Assembly: GCA_043743335.1 (NCBI GenBank) | Contig: JAYTWR010000081.1 | Span: forward strand, 1-64,000 | DNA from: UBA5216 sp043743335 | GTDB taxonomy: Bacteria > Pseudomonadota > Gammaproteobacteria > Burkholderiales > SG8-41 | Direction: 5' to 3' | DNA: 64,000 bases | Shown here: positions 8,399-17,186 of the stretch, in pieces | Numbering within the stretch: the first letter of the stretch is position 1 | Layout of the letters: each line of letters opens with the position of its first letter | Notes under the pieces: model-generated | Told to the model about the DNA's origin: nothing | Databases searched by the model: none | Seen by the model: the letters and a program-made list of their open reading frames with translations, nothing else | Made by a program: the position numbers and the translations under genes

Positions 8399-8434
8399 CT
8401 GTGTCCTCAGTGTTCTCGGTATCCTCGGTGGCAA
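8399..8434. repeat. Diverged second copy of the 9-bp tandem repeat
   Basis: CTGTGTCCT, CAGTGTTCT, CGGTATCCT, CGGTGGCAA: four 9-mers with the same period and flavour as the array at 7691-7735, in the same orientation. Confidence 0.65.
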
Positions 8435-8469
8435 TGCGGTTTCAGGTCTAAACGCAATCCACCCGTGAA

Positions 8470-9045
8470 TTATCTCAAGCGCGATAAAAAATAAGCTAAG
8501 TCGCCTATCTGTTCGTCACTCACCGAGTGCAGCACATCCGCCATCGCCGCATCGTAGCCGCGGCGCGTGTTGCTTTTGTATTCACGCAGGGTTTTCGCCA
8601 GATAGTCTTCGCGCTGACCGGCGATGCGCGGCACGTTTTCACCGCCCGCATAGTCGGCACCGTGACACACATTGCAGCGATTTTGCGCGGCCAGTGTGCG
8701 CGTGGCGTCCAGGCGTGCAGCGTCGGGGGCATCGCCCGCTGGCTGCGGCGCAGGCAATTGCGAAAGGGCCGTGGCCAGCGCCTTGAGATCGTTGTTGCTA
8801 ACGCCCTGCATCATTTGATTCATCAGCGGCACTGCGCGAATTTTTTCGCGAAACATGAATAACTGTATGTTCAGAAAAAATGCCGGCTGCGCGCCAAGCG
8901 AGGGCGTCAGCGGCATCGATGATTGCCCGCTCTCCCCGTGACAGGCTAGGCACGCCACCAAACGCTCCAGCACGGTTTGGGCATGCGCCGGCACGATGCA
9001 CCACAAAGCCAGTGCCGCGCCCAACCGGCTTAGGGCGCGGCACAT
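8470..9045 (-). CDS. Dihaem cytochrome c
   Basis: A 191-residue secreted protein with a signal peptide (ALSRLGAALALWCIVPAHAQ) and two c-type haem sites, CLACH near residue 33 and CNVCH near 128. Conserved GES and GGENVPRIAGQ stretches are typical of tandem class I cytochromes c of the c553/c4 type. It would carry electrons in the periplasm. It is the last gene of a leftward operon with a PQQ alcohol dehydrogenase, a sorbosone-dehydrogenase-like protein and a Rieske protein, so it is the likely electron acceptor or relay of those oxidations. I use ATG 9045; a TTG at 9063 would add six residues. An AT-rich border motif lies just upstream. Confidence 0.88.
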   Translation of the reverse strand: MCRALSRLGAALALWCIVPAHAQTVLERLVACLACHGESGQSSMPLTPSLGAQPAFFLNIQLFMFREKIRAVPLMNQMMQGVSNNDLKALATALSQLPAPQPAGDAPDAARLDATRTLAAQNRCNVCHGADYAGGENVPRIAGQREDYLAKTLREYKSNTRRGYDAAMADVLHSVSDEQIGDLAYFLSRLR

Positions 9046-9066
9046 TAGTTTAAAATAACTCAATTA

Positions 9067-9079
9067 AATCAATTAGTTA
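9067..9079 (-). repeat. Dispersed border motif with IHF-like consensus
   Basis: AATCAATTAGTTA on the + strand (TAACTAATTGATT on the gene strand) matches WATCAANNNNTTR exactly. It sits between the stop of the sorbosone-dehydrogenase-like gene and the start of the cytochrome gene. Confidence 0.75.
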
Positions 9080-9086
9080 CGTAAAC

Positions 9087-10340
9087 TTATCGATTGGCGA
9101 CGCGTTGCGCACCATAGGTCACGCGGTAAATCGCGCCCGCGTGATCGTCCGACACCAGCAAGGAGCCATCCTTCATCACCGCTACGTCCACCGGGCGGCC
9201 GAGGTAGCTGTTGTTGACCATGAAGCCGGTCATAAATACTTCCTGCGAACGCACGGTGCCGTTGGGGTTCATGCGCACTACGATCAAGTCACCGCCGGTT
9301 TTGACGGTTTTGTTCCACGATCCGTGACGCGCCACGAAAATGGCGTTTTTGTAGCCGGGGAACATATTGCCGGTATAGAAGCGCATGCCCAGTGGTGACG
9401 AGTGTGCGCCCAACAATGCAGCGGGTTTTTCGTAGTCGGCGCAGCTTTTGCCCCAGCCCATTTCGCGATCGGTAAATGTGCCGTTGTGGCAGTACGGAAA
9501 GCCGAAATGCTGCCCGGATTTGGTGATGCGGTTCAATTCATCTTCGGGCAAATCTTCGGACAGCCAATCGCGCCCATGCTCGGTGAAATACAGCTCCTTG
9601 GTCACTGGGTTCCAGTCGAAGCCCACTGAATTTCGTATGCCGCGCGCGTACACTTCGGCGCCGCTGCCATCGAGGTTCATGCGACGCATCTGTGCATTCT
9701 CTGCGGGCGGCTCGCAAATATTGCACGGCGCGCCTACAGCGATATACAGTTTTTCATCCGGGCCAATGCCAATGTAACGCCAACCGTGTGACTGATGGTT
9801 CGGCAGATCTGAGTAGATCACCACCGGCTTTGGCGGGTTATCGAGATTGTCTTCGATGTTTTCAAACTTGGATATCTTCGTGCCTTCGGCCACATATAAC
9901 GCGCCTTTGTGGAAGGCGAGGCCATTGGGCCTGTCCATACCTGACGCAATCACCTTGGTCTCGCGCTTGCCGCCCTTGTCGGTGATCGCATACACCTTGT
10001 CGAGCAGCCGGTTCGACACAAACACCGTGCCCTTGTCGCCGATACGCAGCGTGCGCGCATTGCCGATGCCGCTGGCGTAGACCTCGACGTTAAAGCCCTT
10101 GGGCACTTTGAGTTTAGGCAGCTCCGCTTCGGATACGCCCATGGGCGGCGGCGCGACGTTGGCCAAGCGCTTGCCGACTTCAGCGCTGGGAATATCAGGG
10201 CGACCCGGCACCAAGGTGGGCGCGGGTTGCAGCGGCGGCGTGGGTTTAGACGCCTCTGCCGGTTGCTGGGCAAATACCGACGGCGCGGCGAGTGCACCCG
10301 CCAGCAAAACAACTTGTAACGCAGACATTCGTTTGGTCAT
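9087..10340 (-). CDS. Sorbosone dehydrogenase-like (PQQ-type aldose dehydrogenase fold) beta-propeller protein
   Basis: A 417-residue secreted protein. The start is ATG 10340, with AAGGAT upstream; the signal peptide reads ALQVVLLAGALAAPSVFAQ. A proline-rich linker leads into a six-bladed propeller with the family segments FNVEVYASGIGNARTL, DRPNGLAFHKGALYVAE and ELYFTEHGRDW. The last carries the conserved H and R-D near the predicted PQQ/calcium site of soluble glucose/sorbosone dehydrogenases. GRPVDVAVMKDGSLLVSDD closes the propeller. It lies 77 nt downstream of the PQQ alcohol dehydrogenase gene in the same operon. The family covers many sugar or aldehyde oxidations, so the actual substrate is open; a role in oxidising the aldehyde made by its neighbour is inference. 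Confidence 0.82.
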   Translation of the reverse strand: MTKRMSALQVVLLAGALAAPSVFAQQPAEASKPTPPLQPAPTLVPGRPDIPSAEVGKRLANVAPPPMGVSEAELPKLKVPKGFNVEVYASGIGNARTLRIGDKGTVFVSNRLLDKVYAITDKGGKRETKVIASGMDRPNGLAFHKGALYVAEGTKISKFENIEDNLDNPPKPVVIYSDLPNHQSHGWRYIGIGPDEKLYIAVGAPCNICEPPAENAQMRRMNLDGSGAEVYARGIRNSVGFDWNPVTKELYFTEHGRDWLSEDLPEDELNRITKSGQHFGFPYCHNGTFTDREMGWGKSCADYEKPAALLGAHSSPLGMRFYTGNMFPGYKNAIFVARHGSWNKTVKTGGDLIVVRMNPNGTVRSQEVFMTGFMVNNSYLGRPVDVAVMKDGSLLVSDDHAGAIYRVTYGAQRVANR

Positions 10341-10417
10341 GACTATCCTTCGTTCTGTGAAAATGAATTTCGACAACGGCGAAACGGGCAAACCGGTTTC
10401 GCCGGTATCCATTGGTT

Positions 10418-12148
10418 TTATTTAACCGCAAACACCCACACCACACCACCCTGCGGCACTTGAATGTCGCGGTTCATCGACGCATTCAGACGCCCCGTCA
10501 TCTTCTGCGCATCCACGCCCCAACCGCTTTGCACGGCGATGTATTGCACGCCATCCACCATGTAACTTGAGGGCATAGCCGTAATGCCGGAATTCGTGAC
10601 AAACTCCCAGAGCAATTTGCCGCTCTTGGCATCCAGCGCGCGGAACTTGCGATCCTGTGACCCACTGGCAAACACCAATCCGCCTGCCGTGGTCAGCAGC
10701 GGCCCCCAATTAATATCCATATCGGGGTAGGGATAGGACCACACTTTCTTGCCGGTGTTCATGTCCCACGCCTGCACTTCGCCGATGTATTTGGCACCCT
10801 CACGCGGGAACAAGCGTGTTTTGGAGGCATCAGTACCGACATAACGCTTGCCGGGCGCGTACGGCGCTATCTTGGCTTCGCCTGCCAGCGTCACGCACAG
10901 ATTCTCATGCGCGGGGATATAAATCAGGTTGGTCTTCGGGTTGTAGGCGGCGGGTGGCCAATCCTTACCGCCCCAATGCGATGGGCAAAAGGTCGTGGTC
11001 TGGCCCACCATCAGGCGTTTGCTCATGTCATAAGTGGGGCGACCCGTTTTGGGATCGATAGCCGTAAACACCTCTTGCTTCACAAAGGGCTTTGCATCCA
11101 CAAAGCCTACACCATCAGCCTTGCGTTCCAGCAGCCACAGATAGCCGTTGCGCGCCGGATGCACCAGCGCAGGGAAGGTGCGGCCATTACGTTTTACGTC
11201 GAACAGCAGCGGCGTTGAGACTTCATCCCAATCCCAACTGTCGTTCCAATGATATTGATGATGACCGCGCAGCTTACCGGTATCCACATCCAGCGCAATC
11301 ACCGACGTGGTGTAGAGGTTGTCGCCGGGGTGCGCATCCGCGGGCCACGGGCCGGGGTTGCCGGTGCCCCAATAGGTCAGGTTCAGTTTTGGATCGTAGT
11401 GGCCGGTCACCCAAACGGAACCGCCGCCGGATTTCCATTGATCACCAGCCTGCCAGGTTTCGCTACCGGGCTCACCTGGCGCGGGAATCGTGTACGTGCG
11501 CCACACTTCCTTGCCGGTTTCCGCATCGACCGCCGCCACAAAACCGCGTATGCCGTACTCGGCGCCTGAGGAGCCCACCATCACTTTGCCCTTGGCGATT
11601 AACGGTGCCAGCGTGAAGTAGTAATTGGCCTTGTTCTCGGCGAGTTTGGTCTCCCACACCAGTTTGCCTGTTTTTGCATCGAGGCACACCACGAAGGCAT
11701 CCATGGTCGCGAGGTAAACCTTGTCTTTATACAACGCCACGCCACGGTTAGTGGGGTGCGGGTGATTCACGTCCTCCGCAAACTCGCGCTGGTAGCGCCA
11801 GATTTGCTGCCCGGTCTTTGCGTTTAACGCCAACACCTGATTGCGCGGCGTTGAGACAAACATCACGCCATTGTTGACGATGGGCGGCGCTTGGTGCCCT
11901 TCGAGTTGGCCGGTGGAATAGCTCCACACGGGCACCAGCCGCTTGACGTTCCCGGCATTGATCTGACTCAGCGGGCTGTAACCTTGCCCCTCATAGCCAC
12001 CGCGTATCTGCAGCCAGTTATGCGGCTCGGGCTTGAGTAATCGCTCATCGGTAACCGATGCGTACTCCGGCATTTTGCTTTGCGCCAGCACTACGGACGA
12101 CAGCAAAGTCGCGAACAGCGCTGGTATCACCCACTTGATACGCTTCAT
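10418..12148 (-). CDS. PQQ-dependent alcohol dehydrogenase (quinoprotein)
   Basis: A 576-residue periplasmic quinoprotein with signal peptide (VIPALFATLLSSVVLAQ) and an eight-bladed propeller built of tryptophan-docking repeats (LALNAKTGQQIW, VCLDAKTGKLVW, AAVDAETGKEVW, RALDAKSGKLLW). The active-site strand reads HWNDSWDWDEVSTP, with the catalytic Asp first in the D-W-D. The second Asp matches the extra metal ligand of lanthanide-type enzymes but also occurs in membrane glucose dehydrogenase. No adjacent Cys-Cys pair is visible, and there is no C-terminal cytochrome domain, so electrons must leave through separate proteins; the neighbouring cytochrome c and Rieske genes fit. AGGAG lies 8 nt before the ATG. 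Alcohol oxidation is family-level; substrate unknown. Confidence 0.9.
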   Translation of the reverse strand: MKRIKWVIPALFATLLSSVVLAQSKMPEYASVTDERLLKPEPHNWLQIRGGYEGQGYSPLSQINAGNVKRLVPVWSYSTGQLEGHQAPPIVNNGVMFVSTPRNQVLALNAKTGQQIWRYQREFAEDVNHPHPTNRGVALYKDKVYLATMDAFVVCLDAKTGKLVWETKLAENKANYYFTLAPLIAKGKVMVGSSGAEYGIRGFVAAVDAETGKEVWRTYTIPAPGEPGSETWQAGDQWKSGGGSVWVTGHYDPKLNLTYWGTGNPGPWPADAHPGDNLYTTSVIALDVDTGKLRGHHQYHWNDSWDWDEVSTPLLFDVKRNGRTFPALVHPARNGYLWLLERKADGVGFVDAKPFVKQEVFTAIDPKTGRPTYDMSKRLMVGQTTTFCPSHWGGKDWPPAAYNPKTNLIYIPAHENLCVTLAGEAKIAPYAPGKRYVGTDASKTRLFPREGAKYIGEVQAWDMNTGKKVWSYPYPDMDINWGPLLTTAGGLVFASGSQDRKFRALDAKSGKLLWEFVTNSGITAMPSSYMVDGVQYIAVQSGWGVDAQKMTGRLNASMNRDIQVPQGGVVWVFAVK

Positions 12149-12180
12149 TTTTATCTCCTTTGGTTGGATGCTACTAATCG

Positions 12181-12738
12181 CTACCCTTGTATTACCCCTG
12201 CACGGCTGGTAAACGCGCCGGCCGCCACCACAAACCCCTCCACAATTTTCAGCGGCAGTGCCGGCAAACGCCGAGGTGCCGGGCCGCTGATCACGCGCGC
12301 GCCATCCGTTGCGTCAAATTCGGTTTCGTGACACGGGCACTTGAACAACGCCTTGTCCGCTGCCCACGAGAGCCCGTCGCAACCGGTATGGGTGCACACC
12401 GCCGAATACGCCACGACGCCTTGCGCCGAACGCGCTTTGGTATCGTTCTTGATCAGCGCCTCGTCCACCCGCACCATCAGAATTTGATTCAAGCGCGAAC
12501 CATCACGCACCGTGCCGGTAGCGGGGTCTTGCGGAAACACGGTGATCGGTGCCGCACCGGGCTTTAGCTCATCCAACTTGACCACTGCCCCCTTTTTGTC
12601 GCCCTCGCTATACACAAAGCGATCATCTGCCTGCGGACGCGCTTCTTTTGGATTCGCTTGCGCAGTCGCCACTTGCGGCAACATCACGCTCACGCTGCCC
12701 ACCGCCGCAGCCTTCAACACTTGTCGACGTTTAACCAT
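12181..12738 (-). CDS. Tat-exported Rieske [2Fe-2S] protein
   Basis: A 185-residue protein with a Tat-type signal (KRRQVLKAAAVG) and a C-terminal Rieske domain with both cluster-binding boxes, CTHTGC at about 127-132 and CPCHETEF at about 145-152, so two Cys and two His are intact. AGGAG precedes the ATG by 7 nt. It stands between an AMP-forming acyl-CoA ligase (24 nt upstream) and a PQQ alcohol dehydrogenase (32 nt downstream) in one leftward operon, away from any cytochrome bc1 genes. That context suggests a dedicated periplasmic electron carrier for the quinoprotein rather than part of complex III. A stand-alone arsenite-oxidase-like Rieske subunit is less likely since no molybdenum enzyme is nearby. 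Confidence 0.9.
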   Translation of the reverse strand: MVKRRQVLKAAAVGSVSVMLPQVATAQANPKEARPQADDRFVYSEGDKKGAVVKLDELKPGAAPITVFPQDPATGTVRDGSRLNQILMVRVDEALIKNDTKARSAQGVVAYSAVCTHTGCDGLSWAADKALFKCPCHETEFDATDGARVISGPAPRRLPALPLKIVEGFVVAAGAFTSRAGVIQG

Positions 12739-12762
12739 GCAGATTCTCCTGATACGGCGAAT

Positions 12763-14352
12763 TTACCCTAAATCCACGGCGCGCGACTTCAACGTCTTGT
12801 CGGCTTTCAACTGCACTTTCAACACCTTGCCGGTAGGTGTATAGGGCAATGTATCAACGAACGCTACATAGCGCGGCACCTTCTGCGGCGCAAGGCGTTC
12901 GCGACACCACTGTGCAATGTCCTGCGCCGTGGCTTGTTCACCGGACTTCAGTACAACCGCCACCAGAATATCGTCCTCGCCCAGCTCTGCAGGCACCGCT
13001 ATCGCGGCCACTTCCTGTACCGCCGGGTGCGCGCCGATGACACGATCCAGCTCCGCGCCCGCGATGTTTTCGCCCCGGCGGCGAATGATGTCTTTTTTGC
13101 GTGAAACAAAGCTGTAGTAGCCGTCAGCGTCACGCTTGACCAAATCACCGGTCTTGAACCAGCCGTCGTGAAAGGCCTCTGCCGTTTGCTGCGGATCGCG
13201 AAAATAGCCTTGCATCACGATCGGCGTTTTCACCCACATCTCCCCTTCGCCATCTGTGGCGACATCATTGCCATTGTCGTCCACCACCCTGCACTGCGCC
13301 CACGCGCGAGCCGGATCGGGGTGCCGCCCTAGCGGCCCCATGGTGTGCCACTTTTGCACGCCCTCCACCGGGTTGCACGTGACGCCCGGAATCTCCGTCA
13401 AGCCGTAGCCGCCGATCAACACGGGGATGCCAAACTCGTTGCGAAAGGTATCAGCATAGCTGCCGCGCACGCCATACACCGCACGAATTTTGTGATCGGC
13501 GCGATACTCGCTGCGCGGTCGCTTTTGCAAAATTGTGCCCATGGCCTCGATGATATTCACCTCGCTCGCACGCGTGTCCGCAGCCACCTGCCAGAATGTC
13601 GTCGCTGAAAACTTGGGCACAATAATCAGCGTAGCCCCTGCCGCGAGCGTGCCCGCCAGAGAGTAAAAATTGGCGTTGATGTGAAACATCGGCAGCACCA
13701 CCATTACGCGGTCATCGCTCTGCAAATACACCCGCTGTACGAACGCCTCGCCACCCGTGACAAAGCTGCGCTGACTGTGCATCGCGCCTTTGGGAAAACC
13801 CGTGGTGCCGGAGGTGTAGACGATCAATACCGTGTCGTCAGCGGTGATGTCATCCGGCAATGTCGCTGTCGGTGCCTGTGCAGCGATTTCGCTCAGCAGC
13901 GGCACGCCATCAACCGCCGCATCCAACAAGGCAAACCAGAGTTGACCCGACAGACCTTCCACGGCCTGCCGCGCCACTGCCAGCGTGTCGCTCGCCGCCA
14001 GTACCGCGCACACTTCGGCATGGTGAAACACATACTTCGCCTCGGCCACGCCGAATTCAGGATTCACCGGCACCATAATCGCGCCGATGCGCGCCAGCGC
14101 AAACAACGCCAGCGCGTGCCCATCACAATTGCGTGCCATCACGCCAACGCGATCACCCTGCTTGACGCCGCGCGATTTGAACAACCGCGCGATGCGTTCT
14201 ACTTCGCCACCGAAGGCTTGCCACGACCACGACTTGCCGTCGTAAAAAATGAACTCACGTTGCGGGTTTCGAGCGGCGCGGCTGGTGAAAGCGTCGTTCA
14301 GGGTGTAGTTGTGTTCGGGATAGAGACTGAGGACTTCGAGAGGGTTTTTCAT
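12763..14352 (-). CDS. AMP-forming acyl-CoA ligase (ANL superfamily)
   Basis: A 529-residue adenylate-forming enzyme. The P-loop-like A3 core VYTSGTTGFPKGA, the A5 motif GGYGLTEIPG, the A7 TGD motif in WFKTGDLVKRD, the hinge SRKKDIIRRRGENIAGAE and the C-terminal catalytic Lys in PTGKVLK are all present, so it should be active. The closest feel is crotonobetaine/carnitine or long-chain acyl-CoA synthetases. ATG 14352 is used; a TTG 45 nt upstream is in frame but lacks support. It is the first gene of the leftward operon with Rieske, PQQ alcohol dehydrogenase, sorbosone-dehydrogenase-like and cytochrome c genes. Activation of the acid formed by periplasmic alcohol and aldehyde oxidation would make sense but is inference. 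Confidence 0.85.
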   Translation of the reverse strand: MKNPLEVLSLYPEHNYTLNDAFTSRAARNPQREFIFYDGKSWSWQAFGGEVERIARLFKSRGVKQGDRVGVMARNCDGHALALFALARIGAIMVPVNPEFGVAEAKYVFHHAEVCAVLAASDTLAVARQAVEGLSGQLWFALLDAAVDGVPLLSEIAAQAPTATLPDDITADDTVLIVYTSGTTGFPKGAMHSQRSFVTGGEAFVQRVYLQSDDRVMVVLPMFHINANFYSLAGTLAAGATLIIVPKFSATTFWQVAADTRASEVNIIEAMGTILQKRPRSEYRADHKIRAVYGVRGSYADTFRNEFGIPVLIGGYGLTEIPGVTCNPVEGVQKWHTMGPLGRHPDPARAWAQCRVVDDNGNDVATDGEGEMWVKTPIVMQGYFRDPQQTAEAFHDGWFKTGDLVKRDADGYYSFVSRKKDIIRRRGENIAGAELDRVIGAHPAVQEVAAIAVPAELGEDDILVAVVLKSGEQATAQDIAQWCRERLAPQKVPRYVAFVDTLPYTPTGKVLKVQLKADKTLKSRAVDLG

Positions 14353-14446
14353 GAGAGAAAAGATGGTTTCAATGCAAAGACTTCTTGCCAAAGACAAAGG
14401 CGGTACTCACAGATGGGTGCTAACGTCTCACTGCGCGGAAAGATCG

Positions 14447-14459
14447 TAACTATTTGTTT
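14447..14459 (+). repeat. Degenerate copy of the dispersed AT-rich border motif
   Basis: TAACTATTTGTTT followed by TTATTATAC lies in the divergent region before a Bug receptor. Two mismatches separate it from the exact motif. Confidence 0.45.
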
Positions 14460-14478
14460 TTATTATACTATCCGATCA

Positions 14479-15486
14479 ATGAATCCCATTACATTCCTCA
14501 ACCGGCCGGCAATCATACACTTGCAAAATAGGGTTATGGGATTCCCGTTTGTGTTGGCACTTGTCATCAGCCAGGCCGACGCCCAACCCTACCCTACCAA
14601 ACCCATCCGCATCATCGTAGGCCAAACCGCTGGCGGCGTATCCGACTTGATCGCACGCATGGTGGCGCAACGTTTGACTGAAACGCTGAAACAACCGGCC
14701 GTGGTGGAAAACCGTGCGGGTGCGGCGGGCAACATCGGCACTGAGATGGCGGTAAGGGCCGCGCCGGATGGCCACACACTGCTGCTGTCGTCTGCCGGGC
14801 CAATGGTGATTAACCCCGGTTTGTATCCCAGGCTCGGTTACGATCCGTTGCGTGACTTGGTGCCGGTGGCGTTTGTCGCCTCGTCGCCACTGGTGCTGGT
14901 GGTGCATCCTGCCGTGCCGACCAAAACGGTCAAGGAACTGATCGCGCTCGCGCGAGCACAACCCGAGCGTTTGAGCTACGGCTCCGGCGGTAATGGCTCG
15001 CCGCCGCATCTCACCGCCGAGTTGTTCAAATCGATGACGGGCGCAAAGCTCACGCATATTCCGTTCAAAGGCTCGGCGCCCAGCGTGATGGCTCTTGTGG
15101 GCGGGCAAGTGGATTTGTCGTTCTCCACGGTGGCCATTATGTTGCCGCAAATCAAAGCCGGGCGTATCCGTGCGCTGGCCGTCACGTCACCCCAGCGCAA
15201 CGCAGCCATGCCGCAGTTGCCCACCATGAACGAAGCGGGACTACCGGGCTTCGAATCGCAACAGTGGTTTGCGCTGTTCGGCCCGGCTGCGTTACCCAAC
15301 GAGATCGTCACGCGGCTCAATGCCGAACTGACCCGCTGGCTGGAAACGCCCGAGGTGCGCAGCCGCTTGTCGAACGAAGGCGCTACGCCGGGCGCGTTTA
15401 CGCTGGAACAATTCACCGCGTTCCTGCGCGCCGACGCCGCACGCTGGATGCAGGTCATCAAGGCCTCAGGCGCAACGGCGGAATAG
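14479..15486 (+). CDS. Bug/TctC-family solute-binding receptor
   Basis: A 335-residue periplasmic receptor with YPTKPIRIIVGQTAGG, ENRAGAAGN, APDGHT and LTHIPFKGSAP, the Bug hallmarks; PYKG is replaced by PFKG. ATG 14479 gives a long signal region ending ISQADAQ. ATG 14536, with AGGG close upstream, would give a shorter signal and may be the true start. The open frame extends far upstream but that part is antisense to the acyl-CoA ligase gene and should not be annotated. It is divergent from the PQQ/Rieske operon, so it may import a related substrate. No permease genes are present. Confidence 0.87.
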   Translation: MNPITFLNRPAIIHLQNRVMGFPFVLALVISQADAQPYPTKPIRIIVGQTAGGVSDLIARMVAQRLTETLKQPAVVENRAGAAGNIGTEMAVRAAPDGHTLLLSSAGPMVINPGLYPRLGYDPLRDLVPVAFVASSPLVLVVHPAVPTKTVKELIALARAQPERLSYGSGGNGSPPHLTAELFKSMTGAKLTHIPFKGSAPSVMALVGGQVDLSFSTVAIMLPQIKAGRIRALAVTSPQRNAAMPQLPTMNEAGLPGFESQQWFALFGPAALPNEIVTRLNAELTRWLETPEVRSRLSNEGATPGAFTLEQFTAFLRADAARWMQVIKASGATAE

Positions 15487-15494
15487 CCTGTAGG

Positions 15495-15785
15495 CTAATG
15501 CACGCCATGCCTTGCGCTCAATCCACTTAAATTCAGGGCGTTCACCGGCAGGCGCGACAGGTACGCCAGCGAAGAATAGCCCGTGCCGAAATCATCAAGG
15601 GCGATGTTGACGCCCAAATCGCGAATCGCCTTGAGCTTGGCAATGGAACCTTCCACGTCTTCCATTAACTGGCTCTCGGTAATTTCCAGATCGAGCAGGC
15701 CTTCGCTGTCCGACCCGCCTTCCCGCAGCAGCGCACGAACCAATTCTGCGAAGTCCCTGCGCCGCAACTGAATCGCCGACACATT
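15495..15785 (-). pseudogene. Remnant of an EAL-domain c-di-GMP phosphodiesterase
   Basis: About 95 residues match the middle of an EAL domain: VSAIQLRRRDFAELVRALL, LEITESQLMED, and the hallmark DDFGTGYSSLAYLSRLPV. The frame is closed by a stop codon just upstream of NVSAIQL and loses family similarity right after LPVNAL, where KIDRSF would be expected, before stopping. Both the N-terminal catalytic EAL motif and the C-terminal half are absent. It is therefore a decayed fragment and not a functional enzyme. Confidence 0.8.
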
Positions 15786-15879
15786 TGGGTAAAACAGCTA
15801 AAAATTGTGCACTGCGACCGTTACCCGATCAAGCGCGACGAAGCTCGACTCGGTGCGTGCGCTGCGGCGCAAAGCCCGG

Positions 15880-17163
15880 TCAGCGCCAGCAGTGCACGAC
15901 CCACCGCGCCGCCTCAAACAGCAGACGGTCGTTGTTGCGCCTAGCGATCAACTGTGCGCCCACCGGCAGGCCATTGGGGCCGGTGAATAGCGGCAACGTC
16001 ATGCACGGCACGTGAGTGCTGGTCCAGATCAGGCAGTGGTTGGCATTGCCGGTGGCGTTCAGGCCCACGGGTGCTTCGCCGTCGGCAGCGGGCACCAGCA
16101 GCACGTCGTAGTCGCGCATCACGTCGTGCATCATGCGGCGCAGGCGCGCGAGCGTGGCGCGTGCATCTCGATAGGTGTCGAAGCTGCAGGCAAGGCCGTG
16201 CTTTAAGCGATTGTTGCGCAGCGTTTCGCTGATCATCGCGTAGTGCTGGTTGATTTCCCACGCGCGGTTGCGCGCAAACTCAAAGCTGGTGACCCATTGG
16301 TGCGGCGCTTCGACGCTGTTGAAGGCATCAGGCAAGGTGACATCGGTAACTTTTGCACCAGCTTTCGCCAAGTGGGCTGCACAGTCTTCGAGTGACTTTT
16401 GCGTCTCTGGCGTGCATTGATGCCAGAACGGCGTGCGACAGAAACCAACACGGAGCGTTTGAAGCGGCTGCGCTTGCAGCGGCTCCGGTGGGATGCCCAC
16501 CAACACATCACGATACAGCGCAACATCTTCCACCGAGCGCGCGATGATGCCCAAGGTATCCACTGAGCCTGAGGCTTCCATGACGCCCGCGCAACGAATG
16601 TCGCCCCAAGTGGGCCGATACCCCACACAGCCGCAGTAGGCAGCCGGACGTATGGTAGAGCCGGTGGTTTGCGTGCCGAGCGCCAGCGGCACCATGGTAT
16701 CCCCCACCGCCGCCGCCGACCCGCTGGACGACCCGCCCGGCGTGCGCGTGTGATCTTGGGGGTGATGCGTTTTGCCGGGATGACGGTTGGCAAACTCCGT
16801 AGTCACTGTTTTGCCCATGATGAGCCCGCCCGCGCGGCGCGTGAGCGCCACACACGCCGCATCCAGCGAGGGGCGGCGACCCTTGTGGATGGGTGTACCG
16901 AACTCGGTAGGCATGTCGGCGGTATCGATGATGTCCTTCATGCCCACCGGCACGCCTTGCAGCGGCCCGACTTTGCCGCTGGCATCAAGCGCCTTGGCTT
17001 GTTGGATGACGAGATCGGGATCGAGAAAATGCCATGCGCCGACTTGCGGCTCACGCGCCTGGATATGGTCGAGGCAGGCGCGGGCGACGGCTTCCGCCGT
17101 GGTTTGTTTGGCGGTTACCGCATGCACGATTTCACTGGCAGTCCATTGATTTAACGTTTTCAT
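15880..17163 (-). CDS. Amidase signature-family hydrolase
   Basis: A 427-residue enzyme with the amidase-signature catalytic triad region: Lys in VGMKDIIDTADMP, the Gly/Ser-rich stretch GGSSSGSAAAVGD holding the cis-Ser, and the nucleophile Ser in GTQTTGSTIRPA. ATG 17163 is preferred over an in-frame upstream start because GAGGCGG lies just before it. Members hydrolyse amides from acylamides to allophanate and glutamyl-tRNA; the absence of gatB/gatC neighbours argues against a GatA role. It follows an alpha/beta hydrolase gene in the same direction across a 99-nt gap that holds a border-motif array. Substrate is unknown. Confidence 0.87.
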   Translation of the reverse strand: MKTLNQWTASEIVHAVTAKQTTAEAVARACLDHIQAREPQVGAWHFLDPDLVIQQAKALDASGKVGPLQGVPVGMKDIIDTADMPTEFGTPIHKGRRPSLDAACVALTRRAGGLIMGKTVTTEFANRHPGKTHHPQDHTRTPGGSSSGSAAAVGDTMVPLALGTQTTGSTIRPAAYCGCVGYRPTWGDIRCAGVMEASGSVDTLGIIARSVEDVALYRDVLVGIPPEPLQAQPLQTLRVGFCRTPFWHQCTPETQKSLEDCAAHLAKAGAKVTDVTLPDAFNSVEAPHQWVTSFEFARNRAWEINQHYAMISETLRNNRLKHGLACSFDTYRDARATLARLRRMMHDVMRDYDVLLVPAADGEAPVGLNATGNANHCLIWTSTHVPCMTLPLFTGPNGLPVGAQLIARRNNDRLLFEAARWVVHCWR

Positions 17164-17186
17164 CCGCCTCGCCCTTGTGCCAAAGT

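Noticed and set aside
10418..12148. Firm lanthanide dependence of the PQQ enzyme
   Set aside because: The D-x-D sign also occurs in calcium/magnesium glucose dehydrogenases, so it is reported only as a hint.
13681..14478. Long N-terminal extension of the Bug gene at 14479
   Set aside because: It is antisense to the conserved acyl-CoA ligase, lacks a signal peptide and shows no family similarity.
15880..17163. GatA subunit of tRNA amidotransferase
   Set aside because: No gatB or gatC lies nearby and the context is catabolic; a general amidase is more likely.
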